Shown here: positions 51,684 to 60,983 of the stretch, piece by piece
Numbering within the stretch: the stretch's first letter is position 1
Layout of the letters: the number at the start of each line of letters is the position of its first letter
The notes under the pieces: model-generated
The model's database searches: none
What the model saw: only the letters and a program-made list of their open reading frames with translations
What the model was told of the DNA's origin: nothing
Assembly: GCA_020050835.1 (NCBI GenBank)
Contig: JAGVKB010000053.1
Coordinates: 89,857 to 153,856, forward strand
Source of the DNA: Candidatus Obscuribacterales bacterium
GTDB taxonomy: Bacteria; Cyanobacteriota; Vampirovibrionia; Obscuribacterales; Obscuribacteraceae
DNA length: 64,000 nucleotides
Direction of reading: 5' to 3'
Position numbers and translations under genes: made by a program

Positions 51684-54600
51684 CTATGTCTGTTGATCGC
51701 GAGTATCTTTCTTTGGCCGATTTTGAATCTCGAAAGCCGGCAGAGAAACCTCATGAGCAGGTCTAGGCTTTGGCTTGTGCGGTTTTTCATCGTCATGATC
51801 CAACCCGACAGGCGACCCGGCATCCGGCACCGCTCCAGCCAGGTTTGAGCTGGTCGCTTCCCGAATAGAGCGAATCTGTTGAACCGCTCTTGCCTGCGAG
51901 CTGGCATTAGCACCGGCCGGAAATCTGCCGCTCAGCCCGCCAATACCGCCCAGCAGAGCGGTACCACCGCCGGCGCCGACAGCCGCGCGCGCACCGGCTC
52001 GCAATCCCTGAGCAAGCGCTGCCGAGCTGTTTTCGTAGATGCCTCTTTCAGGATTCCACTGCAGCACGCCCATACTGGTCCCTTGAATCTCACCACCGGC
52101 TCCGGCAGCGAGCGCATTAGTCACCACCTTGCCTGTCAGCACTCTGGCGACCGGATTGGTCAATTGTTCCTTGACTCCGGCCGCGACCGCATTTAAATAG
52201 TCCTTTTTCAGCTCCGCTACGACCTGGTCATGCGTCAATCCAGCCGGCGTTCCAGGCAGTTTTAGGAGCTTGCTGGCCAGGTCATCGAGCGCATGGGCAG
52301 GAATCTCTCCACCTTCACGCAGCGCGTTTTGAGTGAGCGCAATGCTTTCCCGCTCCAGAACCGACTTAGCCGGGCCAGTCAGCTTAAGAACTTCGGCACA
52401 TTCAGCTGCGGCTTGTTTGCCGATCAGCTTGCCGAAAGGCATAAGCTTCAATACCTGAGCCGAACCAATTCCGGCAGTACCACCGCCCAACATGCCCGAC
52501 ACGATATCTGCGGCCAGCTGCTTGCTGTCATAGTCACCACCGATGACGGCAGCCCGAGCGACTGGATTGGCAATCCCACCGACCAGAGCAAGCGCTCCGA
52601 GGCTAAAGCCGGCCGAAGGAGCACTGCCGGCGATGGCTAGCGCAGCCATCGTCACACTTGATGCAACATCAGCGGCAGCCGACTTGTCTTTCTTGAATCG
52701 TTCGAGCGCTACAGCTATATCGTTGACTATCCTTTCTCGCTCGGCCGGACTGAGCTCCTGATAATGCCGCGCAGCTTCCGCCATCCGCGCCTGCAATCGA
52801 ACCCGAGCTTCTTCCAGCTCCGGCCCGCTCTGGCTGAATGTGTCCGCTGCCATTCGTCCAACCAGATTGTTGCTCGCATTCACATCGTCAATGGCATGAT
52901 GAAGACTCTCACCGGCGCTCGTACTGGTCAGTGCGCGCGTAAACTCAGTTCTGTCCGGTTCTGACAATTCCTTGATGTGTCCGATCAATGAGTGGTTGTA
53001 CCTGATTGCGTAATCGTTCTCCATTCGCTCGCGCTGAGCGGGATTTAGACTCTTGAGCAGAGATAAAGCCTGCTCTTTATCGGCGATTCCCAAAACATAA
53101 GCGCGCATCAGATCGGATGCGTGCTCGAGCGCATCTGTTCTTTTGTCAATCTCTTTGCGCTGCGCCTCAGTCAGATGCGAGAGCAGCCCTTCAACTACTT
53201 TCTTTTCAGGAGAAACTCCCAAGAGCTCCGCATATCTCTCGAGCCGCTGTTGTGAATCGGTCGGCTTAAGTGAGTTGGCGAGCGCTTCCAGCTGAAAGTG
53301 GCTCAAGACCTTTTGGAGCTCTGGATTAGTCGTCAGCGCCTTGCGGTCGTCCGGCGGATACTTGAGGAGATCTTCGACGAGACCTTTCTTATCGTCGCCG
53401 CCCAGTATTCCACGGCAATATAATTTCACTCTATCTTCAATCGGCAAGCGGCCATGCTCGACCAGCTCCCGGCGTTGCTGTTCATCGAATTTGCCGAGCA
53501 GGGTCTGATTGAACGCTTCTTTGATCGCCGGCGGAAGTTGGTCATAGCCGGAGCTCTTATCCCTGCGCAGATCTTCATACAGCCTGAGAGCTTGTTTGGG
53601 GTCCAACTGTTCTGCCGATGCCTTCACAAACGCTTCGAGCAGATTGGAGTCGGGTCTCTTTCCCTGACGAGCTTGCTCCATGAGCCAATCTGCAACAGCC
53701 TTCTCTTCCTTGGTGGCAAACTGCATGTGCTCTCTGACTTTGTCTGAAAGATTGTCCCAGTCAATCGGTCTCTTTTTGAGATTGTCCAGACTCGCTTGCG
53801 GCATATCAGCCAGAGCAGCGATTACGTCAGCGGGCTTAATTGCATTGTCGATCCGAAAGTTGACTTGTCTGCCGCCTTTCTCCAAAACGTCAAGCACTTG
53901 CTTGCGGTCGTTTTCATTGGGATAGAGCGCATTTACAGTGTCGACCACGAACTTCTTGTAGGAATGATCTTGCCCCAGGCGCTCCCAATTTGCTTGGGAC
54001 ATTTTCTCAATTTCACGACACATATGATCGACATTTTGATTGCCTAAGAGATCACGATTCTTATTGAGCTGTTGCAAGAAGGAGGCACCGGGATGCAAGA
54101 TCTGCTCTTCCCATTGAGCGACCTTAAGGGAATCCGGAGTAGAAATTCCCTTCAGTTCCCACAGCTTGCGCGCCGCATCTTCTAACGCACCATGCGTTTG
54201 CTTGTAGAAGTGTTTTGCATCCTCGCTTGTGGCTTTATCGGAAAGCGTCACTGCCGCCTTCGGATTCTCAGACAGCGCCTTGCCTGCCGTGTACAACATT
54301 CTTTCTTCGAGCGTCATCCGACTCAATGTGTTATCAACATGCTTGTCATCGGTATTCAAAGTCTTGATGCCTTCTCGAATCTCGGACGGAACGGATCGCT
54401 TTCCGTAATGGAGATAGTCCAGGGCGATGCGCGCTCTGGTGTCCGGTGATTCGTTGCCTCCACGCAATGACTCGAGGCTTTCTTGAAAGGGCAGCAGACC
54501 GACACCACCATTGAGGGTTGCCTGAGCTCGAGAACCGACAGGCGCAGCTTGCAGTAACAACTCGGTGAAAGCATGATTGGCTGCTTGACCGATTCTGTCG

Positions 54601-56399
54601 AGCGGACCGGCACCAAACGCCTGCCTGATCTTATCCTCTCCACCATGGTCGATAAAGTACTTTCTCTGCCCATCATGCGTTTGAGCAAACACCTCTTGGA
54701 ACATCTGCAGATCTTTATTCCGGAGCGCGATCTCTGCCAGCTTCATGACGTCGGCATCGGTTCGTTTATCCAGACCCTTGCCATAGATAGCCAGAGCCTC
54801 ATAGCCATCAGGCGACAGCTGCTTTATCTCTTGGGCATTATCAGTGAGCGCTTGGATTAGCGTCTTGCCGTAAAGCTCTCGATACTCTTTGTTCAACTCT
54901 CTAATCTGGTCTGAGTTCATCGCCGAAAGTGTGCTGCGAATCTGCTCTTCAGCACGTTTCTGCATAATCGGATCGCTGCCGTATTGCGTGCCGCTTTCCT
55001 GCAAGCTGGCGAATTGAGAGTGAATGTAGACAGCTTCTTTCTTCGCCGCGTCAGCTTGCGGAGTCTCGCCGTCCTTGAGCCGGAGATAGCTGAGAGCTTG
55101 ATCTCTGATGTCCGGTCGCCAGATACCTCGTTCGAGATCCTTTTCAAGATCCGTTCGGTAGAGATTTCTATATGCTTGAGCGATCTGCTTTCGCTCTTCT
55201 TCACTGGCGTTCTTCAACAGCTCGCAAGCGGCATCCGACTTCACATCCTTGAGCGACTCGTGAATTGCCTCGGCCGTCCGCACCAGCATCGCACCAGTCT
55301 TTGGAGTGTGTACCTCGTGTTGGACTTCGTTTCGGTCGATTAAAACTGCGTGCCCGCCCGAAAGCCTGCGATAGGCCGTACCATCAGGGTTGATTCGAGT
55401 CACTTCATTCTTGTCGTCCTGGTAGCGAACGGCGCCGTCTGGCTCAACGCTGATCCGGCCTTTGAAGGTCTGCCCGTGCTGATCCGTCCAGTTATGCCCG
55501 TCTTTTGTCTGCCAAACTGAGCCGCACGGCTCGTGCACTTTACTTAGCTGACCGTTAGCATATTCGAATTGATACTTGCGATGGGCACCGCCGCCTACCT
55601 CTACCGACTTGATCTCTCCGTTGGCGCCATGATGGACCGTCGCACCGGTGCGACCATTAGTAATGTCGACGCTATTGTCGGCATGATGTACGGTCGTGAC
55701 ATCGTTGTAACCGTCAAAACGCCGGTAGCTGCTGTCTTTGGGATTGGGTGTGAAGGAGCCCTCCCAACGCTGCGATTTGTCATTATGCCAGAACCAGCCA
55801 TTGGCGGACTTCCAAGTACAATGCTCGCGAGAATCGCTAAACTCAATCAGTTTGCCGTGCTGGTCATACTTGAAGTGCTGCGATTCTCCGCTCGGCGTAA
55901 ATAAAGCGGTCACACGATTTTCCAAGTCGCGCTCGACGGTCGAGCCGCTTGTTTGTTTGACAGTTTCCCCTTGCGCATGTCTTTCGTGACAATTGCCGCG
56001 CTTATCGATGCTAACTTCCATCTGCCGATCGGACTTTTCGGGATCTGAAACACAGTGCCACGTTTTGTTGTCGGATGATTGCCAGACACCAGTCTTGTCT
56101 TTGAACTCTTTCGGATTGCCATCTGTGCCGTACTTGTACTCTCGCCTTTCGCCGTGGCCGGTTGTAACCTCAGTCACTTGCCCTTTGTTATTGAGCTTTA
56201 CCTGCGACCCGTCAGCCTGATCGACATTCATACCGGAGAGTGACTCGCTTTTATCTACGTGTTTGTGCTCATCCAGTAACTTATGCAACTCCTTGCTGGC
56301 GTGCGCCGCCTCTCGCCCGAGCCGCTCGCCGCCGCTTTCCTGGCTTTGCTTCTTGCCAGAACTTTCGCCTTCGCAATGTTTCTCGACCTTCGAAACCAT
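51684..56399 (-). CDS. Giant YD-repeat / helical-repeat protein, toxin- or effector-like
   Basis: 1571 residues from ATG 56399, with GGAGAAGG upstream. No signal peptide. Residues ~50-380 are YD/RHS-like beta repeats (YKYGTDGNPKEFKDKTGVW; FKYDQHGKLIEFSD; FEYANGQLSKVHEP), each often followed by W-x-S-x-DGxxW. Residues ~390-1260 are alpha-helical repeats of the type EERKQIAQAYRNLYRTDLEK and DQIRELNKEYRELYGKTL, which recall annexin repeats but are diverged. Residues ~1290-1370 are Gly/Ala-rich and hydrophobic (ALAIAGSAPSAGFSLGALAL), a possible membrane-inserting segment. The end is Pro/Lys-rich. Domain order suggests a polymorphic-toxin or envelope effector; no toxin domain or immunity gene is identified. 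Confidence 0.65.
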   Translation of the reverse strand: MVSKVEKHCEGESSGKKQSQESGGERLGREAAHASKELHKLLDEHKHVDKSESLSGMNVDQADGSQVKLNNKGQVTEVTTGHGERREYKYGTDGNPKEFKDKTGVWQSSDNKTWHCVSDPEKSDRQMEVSIDKRGNCHERHAQGETVKQTSGSTVERDLENRVTALFTPSGESQHFKYDQHGKLIEFSDSREHCTWKSANGWFWHNDKSQRWEGSFTPNPKDSSYRRFDGYNDVTTVHHADNSVDITNGRTGATVHHGANGEIKSVEVGGGAHRKYQFEYANGQLSKVHEPCGSVWQTKDGHNWTDQHGQTFKGRISVEPDGAVRYQDDKNEVTRINPDGTAYRRLSGGHAVLIDRNEVQHEVHTPKTGAMLVRTAEAIHESLKDVKSDAACELLKNASEEERKQIAQAYRNLYRTDLEKDLERGIWRPDIRDQALSYLRLKDGETPQADAAKKEAVYIHSQFASLQESGTQYGSDPIMQKRAEEQIRSTLSAMNSDQIRELNKEYRELYGKTLIQALTDNAQEIKQLSPDGYEALAIYGKGLDKRTDADVMKLAEIALRNKDLQMFQEVFAQTHDGQRKYFIDHGGEDKIRQAFGAGPLDRIGQAANHAFTELLLQAAPVGSRAQATLNGGVGLLPFQESLESLRGGNESPDTRARIALDYLHYGKRSVPSEIREGIKTLNTDDKHVDNTLSRMTLEERMLYTAGKALSENPKAAVTLSDKATSEDAKHFYKQTHGALEDAARKLWELKGISTPDSLKVAQWEEQILHPGASFLQQLNKNRDLLGNQNVDHMCREIEKMSQANWERLGQDHSYKKFVVDTVNALYPNENDRKQVLDVLEKGGRQVNFRIDNAIKPADVIAALADMPQASLDNLKKRPIDWDNLSDKVREHMQFATKEEKAVADWLMEQARQGKRPDSNLLEAFVKASAEQLDPKQALRLYEDLRRDKSSGYDQLPPAIKEAFNQTLLGKFDEQQRRELVEHGRLPIEDRVKLYCRGILGGDDKKGLVEDLLKYPPDDRKALTTNPELQKVLSHFQLEALANSLKPTDSQQRLERYAELLGVSPEKKVVEGLLSHLTEAQRKEIDKRTDALEHASDLMRAYVLGIADKEQALSLLKSLNPAQRERMENDYAIRYNHSLIGHIKELSEPDRTEFTRALTSTSAGESLHHAIDDVNASNNLVGRMAADTFSQSGPELEEARVRLQARMAEAARHYQELSPAERERIVNDIAVALERFKKDKSAAADVASSVTMAALAIAGSAPSAGFSLGALALVGGIANPVARAAVIGGDYDSKQLAADIVSGMLGGGTAGIGSAQVLKLMPFGKLIGKQAAAECAEVLKLTGPAKSVLERESIALTQNALREGGEIPAHALDDLASKLLKLPGTPAGLTHDQVVAELKKDYLNAVAAGVKEQLTNPVARVLTGKVVTNALAAGAGGEIQGTSMGVLQWNPERGIYENSSAALAQGLRAGARAAVGAGGGTALLGGIGGLSGRFPAGANASSQARAVQQIRSIREATSSNLAGAVPDAGSPVGLDHDDEKPHKPKPRPAHEVSLPAFEIQNRPKKDTRDQQT

Positions 56400-56697
56400 C
56401 GGACGTTTTCCTTCTCCATACCTTTGAGCAGCTACTCGAACCTACGATTGTTCAAAAGGCAGCTTATAAATGCCGACGCTTCAATTCTCAGATGAATAGC
56501 TGCAGCCAACCTTCGTTACTTTGAAAGAACAAGCAACAGGTCTTCCCTGGCCTGGCTGGGATCGCTCGAACCAGCGTGCTTCATGCAAGTCGTCCGATCC
56601 TCTATCGCAGTATATATACCCTTTTGAGCACCAATACCTACCCCAATTTTAAGGGACACCTTGTCATCTGCAAAGTTACAGTCTGCTCAGACTTCCC

Positions 56698-57936
56698 TCA
56701 TGTCCTGGTATTGTTTACCGCCGCCTGGTTCTGATGGTCGTCACGCAGCCTGGTTGGAAGCGTCCAACCAAGCTCCTCGAGCGCGTCATCAAAGCTTACC
56801 TGGCTGCGCTGGCAGTAATGCAGAGCGATAATAGCCTGTTCCATCTTGAGAAAGCCTTCCCGAACCAAAAACTGACAACGCAAAGAAGCATGAAGCGTCG
56901 ACTCGTCTATCATTCCGGTTACGAGCAGCATCTTTCCAATCAAGGCCGAATTCTTACTGCTCAGCTCGAGTGCGTTTTGTATGTCATTGGCTGTGACCAA
57001 ACCCGCAACCGTAAGCAACTCTCCCAGGCGGAGCGTCTCATGCGGCTGCTGCTTGAGCTGACCAATCTCGGCCACCGCTTGCGCGATCGAAACGCCTTTG
57101 GTGTGGACGGTACCCAGCGCTTCCGCGGCTTGTAGCGGCGAAAGCGTGCTGTTGGCGACCATCTCCTGAAAACGCAAAGCGGCATCCAAGACTGTCTGGC
57201 TGACGAAGCCTGACTGTACGAGCACTTGCCCGAGCGGCTGCTCGTTTACAAGCCCCAGTTCAAGCACATTCATCAAATCCGACTCGGACAGCAGTCCAGA
57301 AAGAACCAGCAGTTCACCAAGCTTGACGTGCTGCCTGGCAGGCAATCGGTAGTAACCATGATCGATCAGGCATTGTTCAAGACTAACGCGGCGCTGCTGT
57401 GCCGATTTTACTCCTTGAATTGCTTGCTCACGGGTAATCTTGCCGTCCCGAATCATCACTTGCGCATTGAGCACCGCCGTCAACAAACTCTCTGAAAGCA
57501 CTCCGGTCAACACCAGAATTCGTCCGACCGGCAGGCCAGTTTCGAAACTTGTCTTCAACGCTTCCTCGAGTTGGTCCTTGCCGACGACGTGAGCGGCGAT
57601 CAACAGTTCACCAAGTTTATTGGTCACCGGCTGCGCTTTGTGTACCCAGCCCACCCGTTTCAGCGCCTGATCCCAGCTCAATCCCTCTTTCGAAATCACC
57701 GCCAGTGCGGAAATGGCAGTTTCCTCAGAGAGGAGTCCATCCTTCAGCATCGATTGGGCCTGCAAGGCAGACTTGAGCTCATGCTCGGTCAGGTAACCGG
57801 ACATGATCAATACTCGGCCAATCGGCAGCCCAGTCTCGCCGGCCACCTGCATCGCTTCGCGGAGGTCTTCCGCTTTGAGTATTCCAACTCTGATTAGCAA
57901 GTCTCCAATTCTAATCGGTGCCGGTTTGGCGGTCAT
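56698..57936 (-). CDS. Tandem MshEN/GspE-N-like repeat protein (second paralog)
   Basis: 412 residues, paralogous to 2052-3515 but without the Lys/Ala-rich tail. Repeats include PIGRVLIMSGYLTEHELKSA, PVGRILVLTGVLSESLLTAV, PLGQVLVQSGFVSQTVLDAA and LIGKMLLVTGMIDESTLHAS, each followed by a helix and a Q at the family position. The spacing xxGxxLxxxGxxxxxxLxxxL matches MshEN domains, so cyclic-di-GMP or a related ligand is a candidate. It has no ATPase or membrane domain and may be a cytoplasmic sensor or scaffold. Its own transcript is likely; the 298-bp region upstream of the giant gene at 56399 separates the two. Confidence 0.72.
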   Translation of the reverse strand: MTAKPAPIRIGDLLIRVGILKAEDLREAMQVAGETGLPIGRVLIMSGYLTEHELKSALQAQSMLKDGLLSEETAISALAVISKEGLSWDQALKRVGWVHKAQPVTNKLGELLIAAHVVGKDQLEEALKTSFETGLPVGRILVLTGVLSESLLTAVLNAQVMIRDGKITREQAIQGVKSAQQRRVSLEQCLIDHGYYRLPARQHVKLGELLVLSGLLSESDLMNVLELGLVNEQPLGQVLVQSGFVSQTVLDAALRFQEMVANSTLSPLQAAEALGTVHTKGVSIAQAVAEIGQLKQQPHETLRLGELLTVAGLVTANDIQNALELSSKNSALIGKMLLVTGMIDESTLHASLRCQFLVREGFLKMEQAIIALHYCQRSQVSFDDALEELGWTLPTRLRDDHQNQAAVNNTRT

Positions 57937-58000
57937 AGCCTAAGGGCCCTCTGAAGAGAAGGAGACATAACAATAGATAATCTACCCAGAGGGTCTACTT

Positions 58001-58327
58001 TTATTCAGCGGCGCGATCGATTTTGGCTGCCAGGATAAAGTCGCTCTCAGACAACCCGTCGATCTTGTGCGTCCAGAGACAAACCATGAGCTCGCCCCAA
58101 CGCACAAGCAGATCAGGATGGTGCCCTTCGCATTCAGCCAGCTCGGCGATCTGATTGGCCAGCTTCATAGCCGAGGCGAAATTGGCAAATCTATAACTCT
58201 TGGAGAGCTTGCGGTCGTCGATTACATTCCATCCCGGTATCTCTTCCAGCATCGGCTCGAATTGCTCTCGCGTCAAAGGTGCAATATCGCCTCGACAAGG
58301 AACGCAACTCCGGTCAGCCAAGTTCAT
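58001..58327 (-). CDS. Pterin-4a-carbinolamine dehydratase
   Basis: 108 residues from the ATG at 58327 (MNLADRSCVPC), where family members usually begin; ATG 58354 would add nine residues. The active-site motif is CEGHHPDLLVRWGELMVCLW with THKIDGLSESDF following. CVPCRG near the start and GWNVIDDRKLSKSYRF complete the family pattern. It dehydrates 4a-hydroxytetrahydrobiopterin and in some bacteria assists folate or molybdopterin metabolism. No aromatic amino-acid hydroxylase is in the window. Confidence 0.92.
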   Translation of the reverse strand: MNLADRSCVPCRGDIAPLTREQFEPMLEEIPGWNVIDDRKLSKSYRFANFASAMKLANQIAELAECEGHHPDLLVRWGELMVCLWTHKIDGLSESDFILAAKIDRAAE

Positions 58328-58381
58328 CAGGCAACTATCCTCGCTATCGCTCAATCACCATATACAGTATCAAGCGCCGAA

Positions 58382-59461
58382 TCAATCCACTTTTGCACTG
58401 GGCGCTTCCGTGCCAGACAGATCGTCAATGAAGTCTTCCGGGTCTTCCGAAATCTCCATCGAGAACAAAGAAGTGTCGGCTACTGGCAGATCCGCCTCGG
58501 CCGGCAGCCTATTCAAGACTTCCTCAATGTTGTATTGCAGATTGAAAGAGACATCGGACATGGTGGCAAGCTGCACCGCATCGTAAAGCGCGGACAACCA
58601 GGGAAGGAGCGTCCAGCTCAGCAGCGCAGACAGGATGCCGGCTGCTCGCTCGCCGAGATAGAACTTGTGCCCTCCTATCGCTCCAAGCAAAACGGCAAGC
58701 AAAACAGCTATTTTTCTATCCTTGCCGCCCGGCACTTGACCGGAAGCTGCCTCTACTAGCTTCGCTTTCCGCACCCGGCGCGACTCTTCCTTTTTGAGTA
58801 TGTCGACTTGATCGACGGTACGTTTTACCAGCGGTGGTCCTTGCACTCCACAAACGCAGCGTGGAGCCTCGACCAGCCCCCGGCGAAATCCGTAGAGCTC
58901 GCCTTCCGTAAGCGGGCGCTTGCAGGCTGCACAATAGAGCGGCACTAATTTTAGTTCGAAGGCCTGGGCAGCCCGGTACTGATTGGAAGCGGCTGTAAAG
59001 GAGTCAGCTACGGCAGCGGACTTCAGGCGTTCGACCTGCTCAGACATCTCTTTGCGTTGTTGAACATCAGCGGTCTTCTCGGCAATGACCTTAAACTGAC
59101 CGGCCGCTTCCGCAAGTTTGTTGCTGGCAGACAGCGCCTGCCCTAGTAGCGAGCGAACCTCCAGCTCTCTGGTGCGCGAGTTGGGAAGAGCGCTTGTCCG
59201 GCGAAGCGCTTCCTGCAAGCAGACAGCCGCCTTCTCAAAGTCGTTGCGCTCGAGCGCTTCGCCGCCTTGCTTAAACCAGTCCTGGAAGGACTCTTCTAAA
59301 GAAAGGTCACCGGCAAGGGATGCTTTTACGACTGGCACCTGCTCCAGAGAGATTACCCGCCCGCAACTATGGCAAAAAACTTCCCAGGTTTCGAGAAGCG
59401 TCTGGCATTGTGGGCAAGCTTGCATGTCTGAAGAGCTATCTTGTAGTAAGCGGAAAGTCAA
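58382..59461 (-). CDS. Zinc-ribbon, TPR and TM2-domain protein
   Basis: 359 residues (ATG 59425 is an alternative start). An N-terminal zinc ribbon CPQCQ...CHSCG is followed by a TPR-like helical region (~45-150). A second metal site, CAACK...CVCG, lies near 180-210. The C-terminus is a TM2 domain, two membrane segments with GAIGGHKFYLGERAAG and ALYDAVQLAT. TM2 proteins with zinc ribbons are common, but their role is poorly known; the ribbon and TPR should be cytoplasmic. Likely independent of its neighbours. Confidence 0.8.
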   Translation of the reverse strand: MTFRLLQDSSSDMQACPQCQTLLETWEVFCHSCGRVISLEQVPVVKASLAGDLSLEESFQDWFKQGGEALERNDFEKAAVCLQEALRRTSALPNSRTRELEVRSLLGQALSASNKLAEAAGQFKVIAEKTADVQQRKEMSEQVERLKSAAVADSFTAASNQYRAAQAFELKLVPLYCAACKRPLTEGELYGFRRGLVEAPRCVCGVQGPPLVKRTVDQVDILKKEESRRVRKAKLVEAASGQVPGGKDRKIAVLLAVLLGAIGGHKFYLGERAAGILSALLSWTLLPWLSALYDAVQLATMSDVSFNLQYNIEEVLNRLPAEADLPVADTSLFSMEISEDPEDFIDDLSGTEAPSAKVD

Positions 59462-59572
59462 CCAGGGCTACAGGCTCTACTATAGCCCAAAGAATGGCGA
59501 TCAGTCCCGTTGACAAGTAACCAGCGGACGCTTCAACCGACAACTGTTTCTGGGTTCGGAGCAGGCGACCGC

Positions 59573-60820
59573 TTACTCTTCTCGATTGCCGTCGCCCGGG
59601 TAATCGCCAACTTTCACCGGTACTGCCTTCAACAAACCCCCACGACTTACTAGCAGATTGAGCGTATCACCCGGCTTGTGCGTGCGCACCAACTTTTGAA
59701 GGTCCTTGCTGGCAGTGACGGTCTGACCGTCGACTCGTTGGATCAAATCGCCTTGAACGAGACCGGACTGCTCAGCCGGACTGTCCGGCCCGACCCTTGA
59801 TACGATCACACCCTGAGCATTTGGAGGAAGTCCCAGGCTCCTGGCGAGTTTGGGGTCGAGGTCTTGCATATAAACTCCAACATACGGGCGGGCTACCCTA
59901 CCTCGCGTCAACAACCCATTGGTGACCTCACTGGCCACATCGACCGGGATCGAAAATCCGATGTTCTGGGCATCGCTGCGCACGGCTGTATTGATTCCGA
60001 CAACCTCGCCCTTGATATTCAGCAACGGCCCTCCTGAATTACCCGGGTTGATGGCTGCATCAGTTTGAATCAGCTCGACATTGCTTTTCATGTCACCGAG
60101 CGATCGACCGAGCGCGCTTATGATCCCTAATGTAACTGTATGGTCCAGACCGAGCGGACTGCCGATCGCAATCGCCCAGTCGCCCGGTCTCAAAGCCTTG
60201 CTGGAACCCATTTTGGCTACCGGTAGATTGGTAGTGTCGATCTTTACAAGCGCCAAGTCGGTGAAAGCATCACGCCCGACAATCTTTCCTGAAAAGACAC
60301 GCTTGTCAGCCAACGTAACTTTGATATCAGTCGCGTTACGCACAACATGATTGTTGGTCAAGATATATCCGTCCTGCCTCACGATTAGCCCTGAGCCAGT
60401 GCCTTGAGTCTCGAATCGGCGTGGAGCCTGCTCTTCGAAAGGCTGCATCTGCCGCCCGAAGAAAAATTCGAATCCACCAAAAGGCGAGCCCATTTGAAAC
60501 GGCGAGTCGGGGATCGCAATGCTGGTTCTGGTATCGATATTAACCACACTCTTGGATGTCTGCTCGGCAATATCAGCTATCGAGTTTTCAGCCAACAGAA
60601 TGCCAAGCGGAGAAGCCTGGCCAGGCACCGTCGCTCCGCCCCCGGGAGCTACCGTATTCGGCAACACCCGGCTGCTTTTTTCGGGCCAGAACTCATGGCC
60701 GGCCCAAAAGCCCAGGACAACGGCCAGCGCAGCAGCGGTTACCCAACCGGCCGTACCTCTGCCGTTCGATTGCCGCCCGGTATTTGTACTTCTTTCCGAT
60801 ACTGTGCTCATTTCATCCAT
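59573..60820 (-). CDS. HtrA/Deg-family serine protease with PDZ domain
   Basis: 415 residues. An N-terminal membrane anchor (VTAAALAVVLGFWAGHEF) is followed by a Pro/Gly linker and the protease domain: His in LTNNHVV, Asp in FTDLALVKI and Ser in NPGNSGGPLL. One PDZ domain (~300-400; RPYVGVYMQDLDPKLARSLG) closes it. This layout matches cyanobacterial HhoA/HhoB/HtrA. It degrades or refolds damaged envelope proteins. The start is at ATG 60820; ATG 60811 is possible. Confidence 0.93.
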   Translation of the reverse strand: MDEMSTVSERSTNTGRQSNGRGTAGWVTAAALAVVLGFWAGHEFWPEKSSRVLPNTVAPGGGATVPGQASPLGILLAENSIADIAEQTSKSVVNIDTRTSIAIPDSPFQMGSPFGGFEFFFGRQMQPFEEQAPRRFETQGTGSGLIVRQDGYILTNNHVVRNATDIKVTLADKRVFSGKIVGRDAFTDLALVKIDTTNLPVAKMGSSKALRPGDWAIAIGSPLGLDHTVTLGIISALGRSLGDMKSNVELIQTDAAINPGNSGGPLLNIKGEVVGINTAVRSDAQNIGFSIPVDVASEVTNGLLTRGRVARPYVGVYMQDLDPKLARSLGLPPNAQGVIVSRVGPDSPAEQSGLVQGDLIQRVDGQTVTASKDLQKLVRTHKPGDTLNLLVSRGGLLKAVPVKVGDYPGDGNREE

Positions 60821-60983
60821 TCCATCACTCTATTGTCAGGTCAACTCATAATAATAATCAGGCCAATGACCATCAACAATCACTTCACCAGCCGCTGGTC
60901 GAAACGATTTGTAGCAATGTAAGGACGTCTGAACCGAGTGAATGTTCCATTGCAAAACTAAGGCTCGCCATTTGCAGCGGCTC

